This document shows, one piece after another, positions 1 to 9,204 of a stretch of 64,000 nucleotides of DNA (its first letter is position 1; every line of letters starts with the position of its first letter). A model generated the notes under the pieces. It searched no databases, was not told where the DNA came from, and saw nothing but the letters and a program-made list of their open reading frames with translations. The stretch is from an uncultured Alistipes sp. (GTDB lineage: Bacteria; Bacteroidota; Bacteroidia; Bacteroidales; Rikenellaceae): contig CALUNL010000002.1 of the NCBI GenBank assembly GCA_944322005.1, positions 124,001-188,000 on the forward strand, in the 5' to 3' direction. The translations under genes and the position numbers were made by a program.

Positions 1-1060
1 CCTCCTTGCCCGGCATCTCCTCCAGATACTCGTGCAGCCAGATGGCCCAGTTGCGCGAGGTCGAGATCTTGTCGCCCTCGAGGTTCAGGAACTCGTTGGC
101 CGGGACATTCTCCGGAAGTATGTAGCCGCCGTGCGCCTTGAGCATCGACGGGAAGACTATGCAGTGGAAGACGATATTGTCCTTGCCGATGAAGTGGACA
201 AGTTTCGTATCCTCGCTCTTCCAGTACTTCTCCCACTCCGGCGTAAGCTCCTTCGTGGCGGAGATATACCCTATCGGCGCATCGAACCATACGTAGAGGA
301 CCTTGCCCTCCGCACCCTCGACCGGAACAGGTATTCCCCAATCAAGGTCGCGGCTCACGGCACGCGGCTGGAGACCTCCGTCGAGCCAGCTCTTGCACTG
401 GCCGTAAACATTTGATTTCCAGTCCTTATGGTCTTCAAGGATCCATTTGCGCAGCATCGGTTCGTACTCGTTCAGCGGCAGGTACCAGTGCTTGGTCTCG
501 CGCTTTACCGGAACCGAACCCGAGACGGTCGAGTGCGGGTTCAGAAGCTCGTCCGGAGAGAGGGTCGAGCCGCAGGCCTCGCACTGGTCGCCATAGGCGC
601 GCTCGTTGCCGCACTTCGGGCATGTTCCCATGATGTAGCGGTCGGCGAGGAATGTCTGCGCCTCCTCGTCGTAGTACTGCATCGACGTCTTCTCGATGAA
701 CTTTCCCTCGTCGTAGAGCTTGCGGAAGAATGCCGAAGCGGTCTCCGTATGCACCGGCGACGTGGTGCGCGAGTATATGTCGAAGGCAATGCCGAGCCCC
801 TCGAACGACTTTTTGATTATTTCGTGGTAGCGGTCCACCACCTGCTGGGGCGTAATCCCCTCGCGGCGGGCCTTGATCGTAATCGGCACGCCGTGCTCGT
901 CGCTGCCGCATACCGAAATCACGTCGCGCCCGCGAAGCCGCAGGTAACGCGTGTAGATGTCCGACGGGATGTAGACACCCGCCAGATGGCCTATGTGCAC
1001 CGGTCCGTTGGCATACGGAAGCGCCGAAGTGATGAGATATCTCTTGAATTCTTTCGCCAT
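1..1060 (-). CDS. metG: Methionyl-tRNA synthetase, N-terminal part (gene continues beyond the left edge)
   Basis: Charges tRNA-Met with methionine in the cytoplasm. Reading the minus strand from the ATG at 1060 gives [20 protein letters not shown], the usual class I synthetase opening, followed by the HIGH motif (HIGHLAG) at about residue 25. A zinc-knuckle insert (CPKCG and CEACG) lies near residue 150, and a KMSKS-type loop (KISTS) lies near the left edge. About 353 codons are visible; the family is usually 550-700 residues, so the C-terminal anticodon-binding part lies outside the window. A TAACTTTG promoter box lies 26 bp upstream of the start. The next gene on the same strand ends 76 bp upstream. 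The identification is secure; nothing is known of the C-terminal architecture here. Confidence 0.97.
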   Translation of the reverse strand, partial: MAKEFKRYLITSALPYANGPVHIGHLAGVYIPSDIYTRYLRLRGRDVISVCGSDEHGVPITIKARREGITPQQVVDRYHEIIKKSFEGLGIAFDIYSRTTSPVHTETASAFFRKLYDEGKFIEKTSMQYYDEEAQTFLADRYIMGTCPKCGNERAYGDQCEACGSTLSPDELLNPHSTVSGSVPVKRETKHWYLPLNEYEPMLRKWILEDHKDWKSNVYGQCKSWLDGGLQPRAVSRDLDWGIPVPVEGAEGKVLYVWFDAPIGYISATKELTPEWEKYWKSEDTKLVHFIGKDNIVFHCIVFPSMLKAHGGYILPENVPANEFLNLEGDKISTSRNWAIWLHEYLEEMPGKE

Positions 1061-1086
1061 GGTTCAACCTCTGTTTATATTGGGCA

Positions 1087-1094
1087 CAAAGTTA
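1087..1094 (-). promoter_or_regulatory. -7 promoter box of metG
   Basis: TAACTTTG on the minus strand matches the Bacteroidetes TAnnTTTG box and ends 26 bp before the metG ATG. No TTTG -33 box is seen at the usual spacing. Confidence 0.5.
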
Positions 1095-1136
1095 CCTCTT
1101 TTATCGGAAATTAAAAATACGGAGCCGCACATTTCG

Positions 1137-2852
1137 TCACTCTTTCCCTTCGCGCAGGGCATCGAGTGCGCGGCGCACGGAGCCGTGCAGCAACAGCAGC
1201 CGCCGTGCACGCTCGTACGGCATGCCCGTCTGGTCGACAATCATGCGCGTGCCGCGGTCGACGAGCTTGCGGTTGCTCAGCTGCATGTTCACCATTCGGT
1301 TTCCCTGCACGCGTCCGAGGCGGATCATCGCCGCGGTCGAAATCATGTTGCATACGAGTTTCTGGGCCGTTCCCGACTTCATGCGCGAACTTCCGGTAAC
1401 GAACTCCGCACCGACAACCGTCTCTATCGGGAAATCGGCCTCGGCGGCGAGCGGCGACGACGGGTTCGACGAGACCGACGCCGTGAGCATGCCGAACTCC
1501 CTTGCACGGCGCAAGGCTCCGACAACGTAAGGCGTTGTACCTGAAGATGCTATACCGACAACCGTATCCTCCGGCGTGGGTTCGTGCGCAAGGATGTCGC
1601 GCCATCCCTGCTCCTCGTCGTCCTCGGCCCCCTCGACCGGGCAGCGCAGCGCCCTGTCGCCGCCGGCAATCAGGCCTATCACCACCGTAGGCGGCATCCC
1701 GAACGTCGGCGGGATCTCCGATGCGTCGAGCACCCCGAGCCGGCCGCTCGTGCCGGCCCCTATGTAGAAGAGGCGGCCTCCGCGCAGCATCCGCTCCGAA
1801 AGAGCCTCCACGAAGGCCTCAATCTGCGGCAGCGCCCTTGCCACGGCACGCGGGACGTGTGAATCCTCGCGGTTCATCGCCGCAAGTATGTCATGCACCG
1901 GCATCCGCTCCAGATTGTCGTAATACGACGGCTCCTCGGTGATTTTACGGAACACGGGGGCATCGGAGACCGCATCTGCCCCTTCCGGAGCAGACCTTTC
2001 ATCATCCCCTGCCGCCTTCGCCGTGTGATATGCCACAAGACCCTCGAGCGGCGAGCCCGCTACCCCGCCGACGGTGAACCCGCAGCGGCGCACGGCCGGC
2101 CTCAACACCCTCTCGAAATGCAACGCCACCGAACCCACGAACCATACGGGCGCGTCGGACGGATATGCGGCCATGTTGCGCAGGATAAAACTCTCGAATG
2201 CCTCCGATACGAGACCGCAGACATAGCTGTCGTCCAGACGCTCCGAAAGGAACGGCGCGAAAGAGGCCAGAAAGCGGTTTGCGGCCGGTTTGCGGTATAC
2301 GTTTTCGAGCAGTTCCGCCTGCGACAGCCCGAACTGCCGTTCGAAGTCCCTGCGGATATGCTCCGGAGCCACGCCCTTGAATATGTCCGACAGGAGGGCA
2401 CGCCCGAGAGCCGCACCGCCACCCTCGTCGCCGAGCACATAACCCAGCGAAGGGGTGTTGCGCACTACCCTGCCGTTCTCATAATATGCGGAGTTGGAGC
2501 CGGTTCCGAGTATGCAGACTATTCCGCGCCCGTCGCCCACGGCGGACCTTGCGGCACCATCCATGTCACTGCGCACCTCCACCCTGCTTCCGGACAGCGC
2601 TGCGGCAATCTCGCCGCACAGCACCTCCGCTCCGGCGAAAGCTGCCCCGGCACCGTAGAAGAATACCGCCTCCGGAGATAGCGGCTTCACACGCGGCACA
2701 ACCACGGAACGCAGCACGGAGGCTATCTCGTCCCTCCCCTTAACGAACGGGTTCAGCCCCTCTGTGGCGAACCGCAGGGCCGTACGGCCCGATTTCTCAT
2801 CAATGACGGCCCAGTCGCACTTGGTGGAGCCGCCGTCGGCCAAAAGTATCAT
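1137..2852 (-). CDS. murQ: Fused sugar kinase (BadF/BadG type) and N-acetylmuramic acid 6-phosphate etherase (MurQ)
   Basis: One 571-residue protein carries two activities. Residues 1 to about 275 are a BadF/BadG/BcrA-type kinase like GlcNAc kinases: LLADGGSTKCDW phosphate loop, a GTGSNS motif near residue 118 and GDEGGG near residue 141. After a linker of about 20 residues rich in Ala, Asp and Glu, residues 298-571 are MurQ, with GAGTSGRLG, the DASEIPPT segment (holding the Glu equivalent to catalytic Glu83 of E. coli MurQ), VEGAEDDEE (second catalytic Glu) and TGSSRMKSGTAQK. The predicted job is phosphorylation of MurNAc followed by cleavage of its lactyl ether to give GlcNAc-6-phosphate and lactate. 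The start overlaps the stop of the upstream symporter (ATGA), so the two are translationally coupled. The MurQ C-terminus appears about 20 residues shorter than in E. coli. Substrate of the kinase half is inferred from the fusion. Confidence 0.93.
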   Translation of the reverse strand: MILLADGGSTKCDWAVIDEKSGRTALRFATEGLNPFVKGRDEIASVLRSVVVPRVKPLSPEAVFFYGAGAAFAGAEVLCGEIAAALSGSRVEVRSDMDGAARSAVGDGRGIVCILGTGSNSAYYENGRVVRNTPSLGYVLGDEGGGAALGRALLSDIFKGVAPEHIRRDFERQFGLSQAELLENVYRKPAANRFLASFAPFLSERLDDSYVCGLVSEAFESFILRNMAAYPSDAPVWFVGSVALHFERVLRPAVRRCGFTVGGVAGSPLEGLVAYHTAKAAGDDERSAPEGADAVSDAPVFRKITEEPSYYDNLERMPVHDILAAMNREDSHVPRAVARALPQIEAFVEALSERMLRGGRLFYIGAGTSGRLGVLDASEIPPTFGMPPTVVIGLIAGGDRALRCPVEGAEDDEEQGWRDILAHEPTPEDTVVGIASSGTTPYVVGALRRAREFGMLTASVSSNPSSPLAAEADFPIETVVGAEFVTGSSRMKSGTAQKLVCNMISTAAMIRLGRVQGNRMVNMQLSNRKLVDRGTRMIVDQTGMPYERARRLLLLHGSVRRALDALREGKE

Positions 2853-4312
2853 TTCGTCAATCCCTTTTCACGTTTCACGAGCAGCATCATGCCGGCGAAG
2901 GTTATCGCGGCATTGACAATCAGCAGTTCATAGCTGAACGTATATCCTCCGAACCAGCGCTCCGAGTTGCTCTGGAGCACGTAGCATATCACCGGTGCGG
3001 CCACGGCGACGATGCCGACGGCGCCGCCGCGCACCTTCCACCGGGTGAGTATACCGAATGCGAACATGCCCAGAATCGGACCGTAGGTATAGCTTGCGAG
3101 GGTATATACGGCGTCTATGACGTTGGTGTTGTTGAGGCGGTACAGGGCACATATCACGGCAAACATCGCCACGGCCATGGCCACGTGCACGCCCTTGCGC
3201 ACCTTCGTCAGGCGCGCCTCGTCCCAGCGCTTGCGGCCGTCGAGCACGTCTATCGTGAATGATGTCGTGAGGGCCGTCAGGGCGGAGCCAGCGGCGGAGT
3301 ATGTCGATGAAATCAGCCCCAGCACGAAGAGTATGCCCACCGCGAGCGGCATCTGCGGCGATGTCGCCACGGCCGGGAAGACGTTGTCCGATCCCTCCGG
3401 CAGCACCATTCCGGTGCGGTCGGCGAAGATGTAGAGCATCACGCCCAGCACCAGGAAGAGGAATATGATTACGGTCTGGAGCAGGCTCGAGAGCACGATG
3501 TTCTTCTGCGAGTCGCGGCTGTTGCGGCAACTCAGGTTGCGCTGCATCATGTCCTGGTCGAGGCCCGTCATGGCAATGAGGGCGAAGACACCGGCGAAGA
3601 ACTGCTTGAAGAAGTAGCGCGGGTCGTCGACGTCATCGAAGAAGAATATGCGCGAATAGTCGCTCGCAGCCACTTCGGAAGCCATTTCGCCCGGCGAGAA
3701 GCCGAGCCTGCGCACGATGAAGACCATGCAGAGCACGATGCTCGATATGAGACAGAGTGTCTTGAGCGAGTCGGTCCATATGAGCGACTTCACGCCGCCG
3801 CGGTAGGTGTACAACAGCACCAGCAGCACCATCACGGCCCCGTTGAGCCAGAAGGGCAGCCCCCACGGCCCGAAGAGCAGCAGCTGCAGCACCACGCATA
3901 CGAGGAAGAGCCTCACCGAAGCCCCCAGCAGCTTGGATATGAAGAAGAACCACGCGCCGGTCTTGTATGCGCCGCGGCCGAACCTCTGTTCGAGATATCC
4001 GTATATCGACACCAGCTGCATGCGGTAAAAGAGCGGCACGAGGACAAATGCCACCACAAGCTGCCCGACGAAGAATCCGAGCGCCATCTGGAAGTATGAG
4101 AAGCCGCTTGCGGCGACCATTCCCGGCACCGAGACGAATGTCACGCCCGACATGGCTGCGCCGATCATGGCGAACATCACGACATACCACTTCGAGGAGC
4201 GGTTCCCGACGAAGAATCCCTGGTTGTCGGCGCGGCGGCCCGATATGAAGGCCACCGTAAAGAGCAGGGCGATGTAGCCCGCAACGGTAGCCAGAACGAT
4301 GAAAGGTTGCAT
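2849..4312 (-). CDS. Sodium/solute symporter (SSS family), probable MurNAc importer
   Basis: A 487-residue inner-membrane protein with about 13 hydrophobic segments and SSS-family features: an N-terminal helix, then SGRRADNQGFFVGNRSS, and AMIGAAMSGVTFVSVPG near residue 60. The longer upstream reading frame is not used here: MQPFIVLATVAGYIALL is the expected first helix, and a TATTTTTG promoter box sits 20 bp upstream of that ATG. It overlaps the kinase-MurQ fusion by four bases. In Tannerella forsythia a three-gene operon of MurNAc transporter, kinase and MurQ supports MurNAc uptake, and the order here is the same. The substrate is inferred from that context; members of the family also carry sialic acid, sugars and amino acids. 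Confidence 0.85.
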   Translation of the reverse strand: MQPFIVLATVAGYIALLFTVAFISGRRADNQGFFVGNRSSKWYVVMFAMIGAAMSGVTFVSVPGMVAASGFSYFQMALGFFVGQLVVAFVLVPLFYRMQLVSIYGYLEQRFGRGAYKTGAWFFFISKLLGASVRLFLVCVVLQLLLFGPWGLPFWLNGAVMVLLVLLYTYRGGVKSLIWTDSLKTLCLISSIVLCMVFIVRRLGFSPGEMASEVAASDYSRIFFFDDVDDPRYFFKQFFAGVFALIAMTGLDQDMMQRNLSCRNSRDSQKNIVLSSLLQTVIIFLFLVLGVMLYIFADRTGMVLPEGSDNVFPAVATSPQMPLAVGILFVLGLISSTYSAAGSALTALTTSFTIDVLDGRKRWDEARLTKVRKGVHVAMAVAMFAVICALYRLNNTNVIDAVYTLASYTYGPILGMFAFGILTRWKVRGGAVGIVAVAAPVICYVLQSNSERWFGGYTFSYELLIVNAAITFAGMMLLVKREKGLTK

Positions 4313-4737
4313 AATACAAAGGTTTGCAGATGCAAAAATAACATTTTTCGCCGATTCGGGCATCCCGTACCGCCACAATAGTCGCCGCCGCAACCCACAT
4401 CGCCTCTTTTCCGGTACGCCGCAATGGAGAAGATTACCCGTTAAGGCGTACATTATGTTGTCAAAGGCTCTTTGCACGGATTGTTTGGCCCTTGTTTCAT
4501 TGCCGTACGCCATATTTTTCATATCTTGTCGGACGATTGCCCCGCAATCGACGATGTATACGGCACGAAAACCAAGAACCACATAAACCCACAATATCCA
4601 TCCGCATGCTTATTTACAGCCTTTTACACAAGAATATCTCACGGAGTTCCGGACGTATTTCCCGTATGGACAGGCCATGGCCGTACGGCAGCCTGCACCG
4701 CACAGTATACCGGTGACAGCAAAAAAATGAACTTTTT
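4313..4737 (+). other. Divergent intergenic region without a visible gene
   Basis: This 425-bp stretch separates the leftward symporter operon from the rightward lipoprotein gene. Short frames on both strands lack coding character or recognisable motifs. It holds the symporter promoter box near its left end. No promoter for the lipoprotein could be assigned. Confidence 0.5.
4333..4340 (-). promoter_or_regulatory. -7 promoter box of the symporter/kinase-MurQ operon
   Basis: TATTTTTG on the minus strand fits TAnnTTTG and lies 20 bp upstream of the symporter ATG, supporting the chosen short start. No clear -33 box. Confidence 0.4.
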
Positions 4738-7083
4738 ATGAAAAAAGCACTTTTTATCGCCTTGTTGGCGGTTTCCGTCCCGTTCGCGTTCTTCTCATGC
4801 GAGAAGAGCGGCACCGAAGAGAGCAAAACCACCTATGTCGTCACGCAATTCGAGTCCACCACCATGCCCGAGGTCATCCCCGGCAACGGCGGCGACTACA
4901 AGCTGACATTCACCACGCACAACGAGACCCGTTCGTCCGGTCCCGTTTTCGAGCCGTGGAACTACCGTCTCGTACTCGGCGGCGATGCCGGTGAGACGAT
5001 AGCGGTAGGGGAGCCTACGACCGAAATCACGGTCACGGTCCCTGCAAACCGCAGCAAGGAGACCCGTTCCGTAGCAGTCGAGACGAGCACCGACGCGAAG
5101 AAATGGACCAAAATAGTGGAAGCCACGCAGGAGGCGTCGCTCAAGGATTACCAGATCACGGAGTTCAAGTCGACGGACATCCCCGAGTCTGTTCCGTTTG
5201 CCGGAGGCGACTACGAGGTTCTGTTCGAGCTCTCGATAGAGACGAGGGCCGCGGAGTTCGTGCCGTGGCAGTACCGCATAACGGCCGGCGGCACCCAGAC
5301 CGGCGAGACGGTGGCCGTGAACGAACCGACCGAGAGGATCGAAATACATATCGACGCCAACTATTCAGAACAGGAGCGCGCAATCACGATAGAGACATCG
5401 GAGCAGTCCGAGACCCCTGTATGGATTAAAATCGTCGAGGCAACGCAGCAGGCCGCACTGGAGAAGGTGGGCGGCTACTACTGGGCCAAGAGCAACATCG
5501 CCCTGCGCGACGGCCGCTTCGTACTGGCCGACAAGCCGTCCGACCCGGGTCTCTTCTTCCGCCACGGCAGCGACTACGGAGTGCGCTCCGACGAGGCGAC
5601 ATACAGCGGTACGGCATATACTCCGGACCCGGTACAGATAAGCCTTGCCGATATTCCGGCCGACATCGACGCCGACCCTTGCCGCCTTGTCGCAGAGGGC
5701 CTGCGCACGCCTACGTACGCCGAAATCAACGCCCTCTTCAGCTTCGAGGACCTGGACAACCCTGCCTCCATGGACGGAATCAACGGCATGGGCTATGTAG
5801 GCTCGTCGCTGTTCATGCCTTACGGAGGCATTCTCAGCACCGAGAGCGGTTCCGTAATCGGACGTTCCGAGTACGGCGGCTACTGGACTCTCGGCGGCAA
5901 CTTCTTCGGCAACGGCGTCATCTACTCGCTGAACACCTACTACTCGATTGTCGACTACGACTACGTCGGCACCAACATGGCGATGGTGCGCTGCGTGCGC
6001 GACATACGCCAGCCGAAATACCTGTCGCACACCCCTTCGGAGGCACCGGGCCACGAGGCCTTCATGCTGACGGTCGAGACCGACCCGGGAGAGTTCCCTC
6101 TCTATGAGGTTTCGGCCGAGGCCGACGACTCCGAGGTGATTTTCAACGACGCCACGGCCGAAAATCCGAGGGTGGAGCTCAAGATCCCGGCCAACGAGTC
6201 GAAGAGCGAACGCAAGTTCCGCATCTTTGTCAACCGCATCTATACGGGCATCGAGTTCGTCCAGCCGGCCCTTTCGGACTATGTCCGCTATGTGTCGCAC
6301 ACCCCTTCGGAGGCCGGTTTCGAGGCCTTCACGCTGACGGTGCGCTGCGACAGCGACCGCGACTCCTTCACCGTGGCTGTCAAGGGCAGCGACGGACTGG
6401 AGCTTTCGCAGACCGGTTCGAAGGATAACCTGACCCTCTCGTTCGATATACCGGAGAACGGCGGCGAGGAGCGCACGCTCTCAATCTGGATAAACGGCGC
6501 CGACACGGGCAAGAGCGTGAAGCAGGAGGGCAAACCGGTCATCGAACCGCTGATGGTCGAGTGGAGCGAGGGCTACCTCACGGTCAAGGATGGGGCATAC
6601 ACCTTCGCCGATCCGCAGGAGAGGGGACTCTACTTCAAGTACAAGAGCCGCTACGGCTTCGCCCTCGAGGACCCTATAGGCAGCTCCTCGCAATATCCGG
6701 GCGTGGCATACGGACCGGAGGAGACGACCATAGCCTACGACGACATACCGTCCGCCGATGTGGACCCATGCTCGCTTGTTGCCCCGGCCGGTACGTGGCG
6801 CATGCCTTCGGCCGAGGAGTGGGAGGACCTGCTCGCCAAGACGGTGGCCGACAACGCCACTAAGAGCCTCCAGTACGGCGACCTCACGATTTACCTGACG
6901 CCGGCCGGAATGTGGACGACGAAGGTCATGAGCGCAACCTCGACCTATGCGTGGACGACCACCCCTCACGACAGCAAGGAGAACATGTACAAGTACCTGA
7001 TGTGGATGTCCTCCGGCCCGAAGATAGGAACCGGCACCTCGCAGGACAACGCCATGATGGTGCGCTGCGTGCGCAACAAATAG
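4738..7083 (+). CDS. Large modular lipoprotein with two Ig-like pairs and two FISUMP-like domains
   Basis: A 781-residue predicted lipoprotein: the signal peptide ends in AFFSCEKSG (lipobox Cys21). The layout is duplicated. Residues about 33-240 hold two similar Ig/BACON-like repeats, each with a P-E-x-[VI]-P...GGDY core and ending in K-I-V-E-A-T-Q. Residues about 242-422 form a domain like the Fibrobacter paralogous (FISUMP) domain, with GGYYWAKSNIA and an ending MAMVRCVRD. Residues about 424-602 hold two shorter repeats that both begin YLSHTPSEA or YVSHTPSEA. Residues about 603-781 form a second FISUMP-like domain, with TWRMPSAEEW and AMMVRCVRN. It is probably displayed on the outer membrane or used in adhesion or glycan binding; no enzyme motif is visible. 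It stands alone between a divergent operon and sppA. Confidence 0.75.
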   Translation: MKKALFIALLAVSVPFAFFSCEKSGTEESKTTYVVTQFESTTMPEVIPGNGGDYKLTFTTHNETRSSGPVFEPWNYRLVLGGDAGETIAVGEPTTEITVTVPANRSKETRSVAVETSTDAKKWTKIVEATQEASLKDYQITEFKSTDIPESVPFAGGDYEVLFELSIETRAAEFVPWQYRITAGGTQTGETVAVNEPTERIEIHIDANYSEQERAITIETSEQSETPVWIKIVEATQQAALEKVGGYYWAKSNIALRDGRFVLADKPSDPGLFFRHGSDYGVRSDEATYSGTAYTPDPVQISLADIPADIDADPCRLVAEGLRTPTYAEINALFSFEDLDNPASMDGINGMGYVGSSLFMPYGGILSTESGSVIGRSEYGGYWTLGGNFFGNGVIYSLNTYYSIVDYDYVGTNMAMVRCVRDIRQPKYLSHTPSEAPGHEAFMLTVETDPGEFPLYEVSAEADDSEVIFNDATAENPRVELKIPANESKSERKFRIFVNRIYTGIEFVQPALSDYVRYVSHTPSEAGFEAFTLTVRCDSDRDSFTVAVKGSDGLELSQTGSKDNLTLSFDIPENGGEERTLSIWINGADTGKSVKQEGKPVIEPLMVEWSEGYLTVKDGAYTFADPQERGLYFKYKSRYGFALEDPIGSSSQYPGVAYGPEETTIAYDDIPSADVDPCSLVAPAGTWRMPSAEEWEDLLAKTVADNATKSLQYGDLTIYLTPAGMWTTKVMSATSTYAWTTTPHDSKENMYKYLMWMSSGPKIGTGTSQDNAMMVRCVRNK

Positions 7084-7198
7084 CGCGCAGGGCCGACAGC
7101 CTCCCTACCTCCGCCCCGGCAGCCCGCGTTGCCGGGGCGGATTGCCTTCGTGTGGAGGCGCAACGTGCGTTTTTTAATGTATTTGTCCGAAAAATCCA

Positions 7199-7206
7199 TA
7201 TATTTG
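7199..7206 (+). promoter_or_regulatory. -7 promoter box of sppA
   Basis: TATATTTG lies 35 bp before the sppA ATG. A TTTG occurs upstream but at 13 bp rather than about 20, so only the -7 box is claimed. Confidence 0.5.
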
Positions 7207-7241
7207 CATTGAAAAAGAGTATTCACAAATCTTCGACAAAT

Positions 7242-9047
7242 ATGAAATTCCTGAAAGTGTTTCTGGCAGCCCTGCTGGCCGTAATCGTCGGCAGCCTGCT
7301 TTCGGGCCTTCTGTGGCTCATCGTCGTATTCGGAATAGCCGGTTCGATAGGCACTCCCGCCACGATCGTAATGCCGAACTCGATTCTGAAGATAGACTTC
7401 AACAACAACATCACCGACTCACCGTCGTCGAACCCTTTTGCAGGCATCAACGTCACCTCGATGCAGTCTACCGGCAGCAACTCCCTGCTCCAGGTTCTGC
7501 GCGCCATCGAGGCGGCTGCAGCCGATGACCGCATCAAGGGAATCTACATGAACTTCTCGGGCATGGGATACTGTTCGGGTGCCGCGATCGAGGAGATACG
7601 CGGGGCTGTCGAGCAGTTCAAGCAGAGCGGCAAGTTCGTCGTGGCCTACAACGACACCTACTCGCAGATGAGCTACTACCTCGCCTCCGCAGCGGACAAG
7701 GTCTACATCCACCCGGAGGGCGGCATGAACTGGGCCGGAATATCCATGACCACGCTCTTCTACAAGAACGCACTCGACCGTCTCGGCATGTCGGCCGAGG
7801 TGTTCCGCCCGACCGTATGCCGCTACAAGAGCGCCGTCGAGCCATATATCCTCACCAAGATGTCGCCGGCCAACCGCACGCAGATGCAGATGCTCTGCGA
7901 CGACATGTGGGACACCATCGTGGAGACGGTTGCCCAGGCGCGCGGCATCGATGCCGGCAAACTCGACGGCCTGGCAACGTCGCTCGAACTCTCCTTCCCG
8001 GAGGATGCCCTCAGGAACGGACTCGTGGACGGCGTGATATATGCCGACCAGATGGATGACATATTTGCGGAATACGGCGTCGAGAAGGGCTTCGACGGCA
8101 AGTACCAGATGGTATCGCTGGGCGACTACTGCTCGACCGTCGGTCCAGACATGAACAACCTCTCGGCACCGCAGGTAGGCATCATCTATGCCGACGGCAA
8201 CATCGTCGACGGTGCGGAGTACAACGGCTCCAACACCGTCTACGGCACTACCACGGCCGAAATCATCGCACAGGCACGCCGCGACGACAATATCAAGGCC
8301 GTCGTCTTCCGCGTGAACTCGCCGGGCGGCAGCGCCCTGGCCAGCGACGTGATATGGCGTGAGATGGAGCTTCTGAAGGCCGAGAAACCGGTGATCGTGT
8401 CGATGGGCTCGTATGCCGCGAGCGGCGGATACTACATCTCGTGCCCGGCCGACGCAATCGTCGCCGACCGCCTCACGCTGACGGGCTCCATCGGGGTATT
8501 CGGACTGATGCTCGAGGGCGGCAAGATGCTCAACGACAAGCTCGGCATCACCTACGACACCGTCAAGACCAACCCTTCGGCCGACTTCGGACAGAACATC
8601 CTCGGCATGGTCAACCTGCGCAAGGCCGACAAGGTCGAGCGCAACACGCTGATGCGTTCGGTCGACAAGGTCTACACGACCTTCACCGGCAAGGTTGCCG
8701 CAGGCCGCAACCTCCCTCTGGAGAGGGTACTCGAGATAGCCGAGGGCCGCGTATGGAGCGGCGACCGCGCAAAGGAGATAGGACTTGTCGATGAGATCGG
8801 CGGACTTAAGGCCGCCATAGCCGTTGCGGCCGACAAGGCCGGCATCGCCGACTCGTTCCGCATCACGGAGGTTCTGGGCGAGCAGAGCGAGTTCGAGAAG
8901 ATCATGCAGATCTTCTCGTCGAGTGTCCGTTCGGTATTCTTCGGCGAGGAGATCAACCGCATGTGGAACGAATACGAGTCCTTCAGGGAGATGTCGATGC
9001 AGCAGGGCGTGCAGGCATACTGCCCGGAGCGCATGAACTTCATGTAG
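7242..9047 (+). CDS. sppA: Signal peptide peptidase SppA, long (67K) type
   Basis: A 601-residue membrane-anchored serine protease of family S49 that degrades cleaved signal peptides. The start at 7242 gives MKFLKVFLAALLAVIVGSLL, an N-terminal transmembrane anchor; the frame stays open further upstream, but a promoter box intervenes. The protein has the tandem S49 layout of E. coli SppA. The likely catalytic lysine is in CRYKSAVEPY of the N-terminal half (about residue 197), and the nucleophile serine is in SYAASGGYY of the C-terminal half (about residue 392). Length matches the family (about 590-620). A hairpin terminator follows. It appears to be a single-gene unit. Confidence 0.95.
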   Translation: MKFLKVFLAALLAVIVGSLLSGLLWLIVVFGIAGSIGTPATIVMPNSILKIDFNNNITDSPSSNPFAGINVTSMQSTGSNSLLQVLRAIEAAAADDRIKGIYMNFSGMGYCSGAAIEEIRGAVEQFKQSGKFVVAYNDTYSQMSYYLASAADKVYIHPEGGMNWAGISMTTLFYKNALDRLGMSAEVFRPTVCRYKSAVEPYILTKMSPANRTQMQMLCDDMWDTIVETVAQARGIDAGKLDGLATSLELSFPEDALRNGLVDGVIYADQMDDIFAEYGVEKGFDGKYQMVSLGDYCSTVGPDMNNLSAPQVGIIYADGNIVDGAEYNGSNTVYGTTTAEIIAQARRDDNIKAVVFRVNSPGGSALASDVIWREMELLKAEKPVIVSMGSYAASGGYYISCPADAIVADRLTLTGSIGVFGLMLEGGKMLNDKLGITYDTVKTNPSADFGQNILGMVNLRKADKVERNTLMRSVDKVYTTFTGKVAAGRNLPLERVLEIAEGRVWSGDRAKEIGLVDEIGGLKAAIAVAADKAGIADSFRITEVLGEQSEFEKIMQIFSSSVRSVFFGEEINRMWNEYESFREMSMQQGVQAYCPERMNFM

Positions 9048-9095
9048 GAGACATATGCACGGCCGCGGGCGCGATGCCTGCCGGCCTCACCTCAC

Positions 9096-9131
9096 GGGGG
9101 AGTTTCCGTCACGCGGAAAACTCCCCCTTTT
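9096..9131 (+). terminator. Terminator after sppA
   Basis: An inverted repeat (GGGGGAGTTTCCG with CGGAAAACTCCCCC, one bulged A) is followed by TTTT, 49 bp after the sppA stop. Confidence 0.75.
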
Positions 9132-9156
9132 GTTGTGCGGCACTCGAAAAATTGTG

Positions 9157-9164
9157 TAACTTTG
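9157..9164 (+). promoter_or_regulatory. -7 promoter box of mrp
   Basis: TAACTTTG lies 40 bp before the mrp ATG. A weak GTTG lies 21 bp further upstream as a possible -33 box. Confidence 0.5.
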
Positions 9165-9204
9165 TCTCGCCGCCGAAGGCGGTGAAAAACAAAAAGCTTA
9201 TAAC

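Noticed and set aside
7084-7241. Start of SppA far upstream of 7242 (frame open from 6912)
   Set aside because: The upstream part overlaps the previous gene and a TATATTTG box precedes 7242, where a proper membrane anchor begins.
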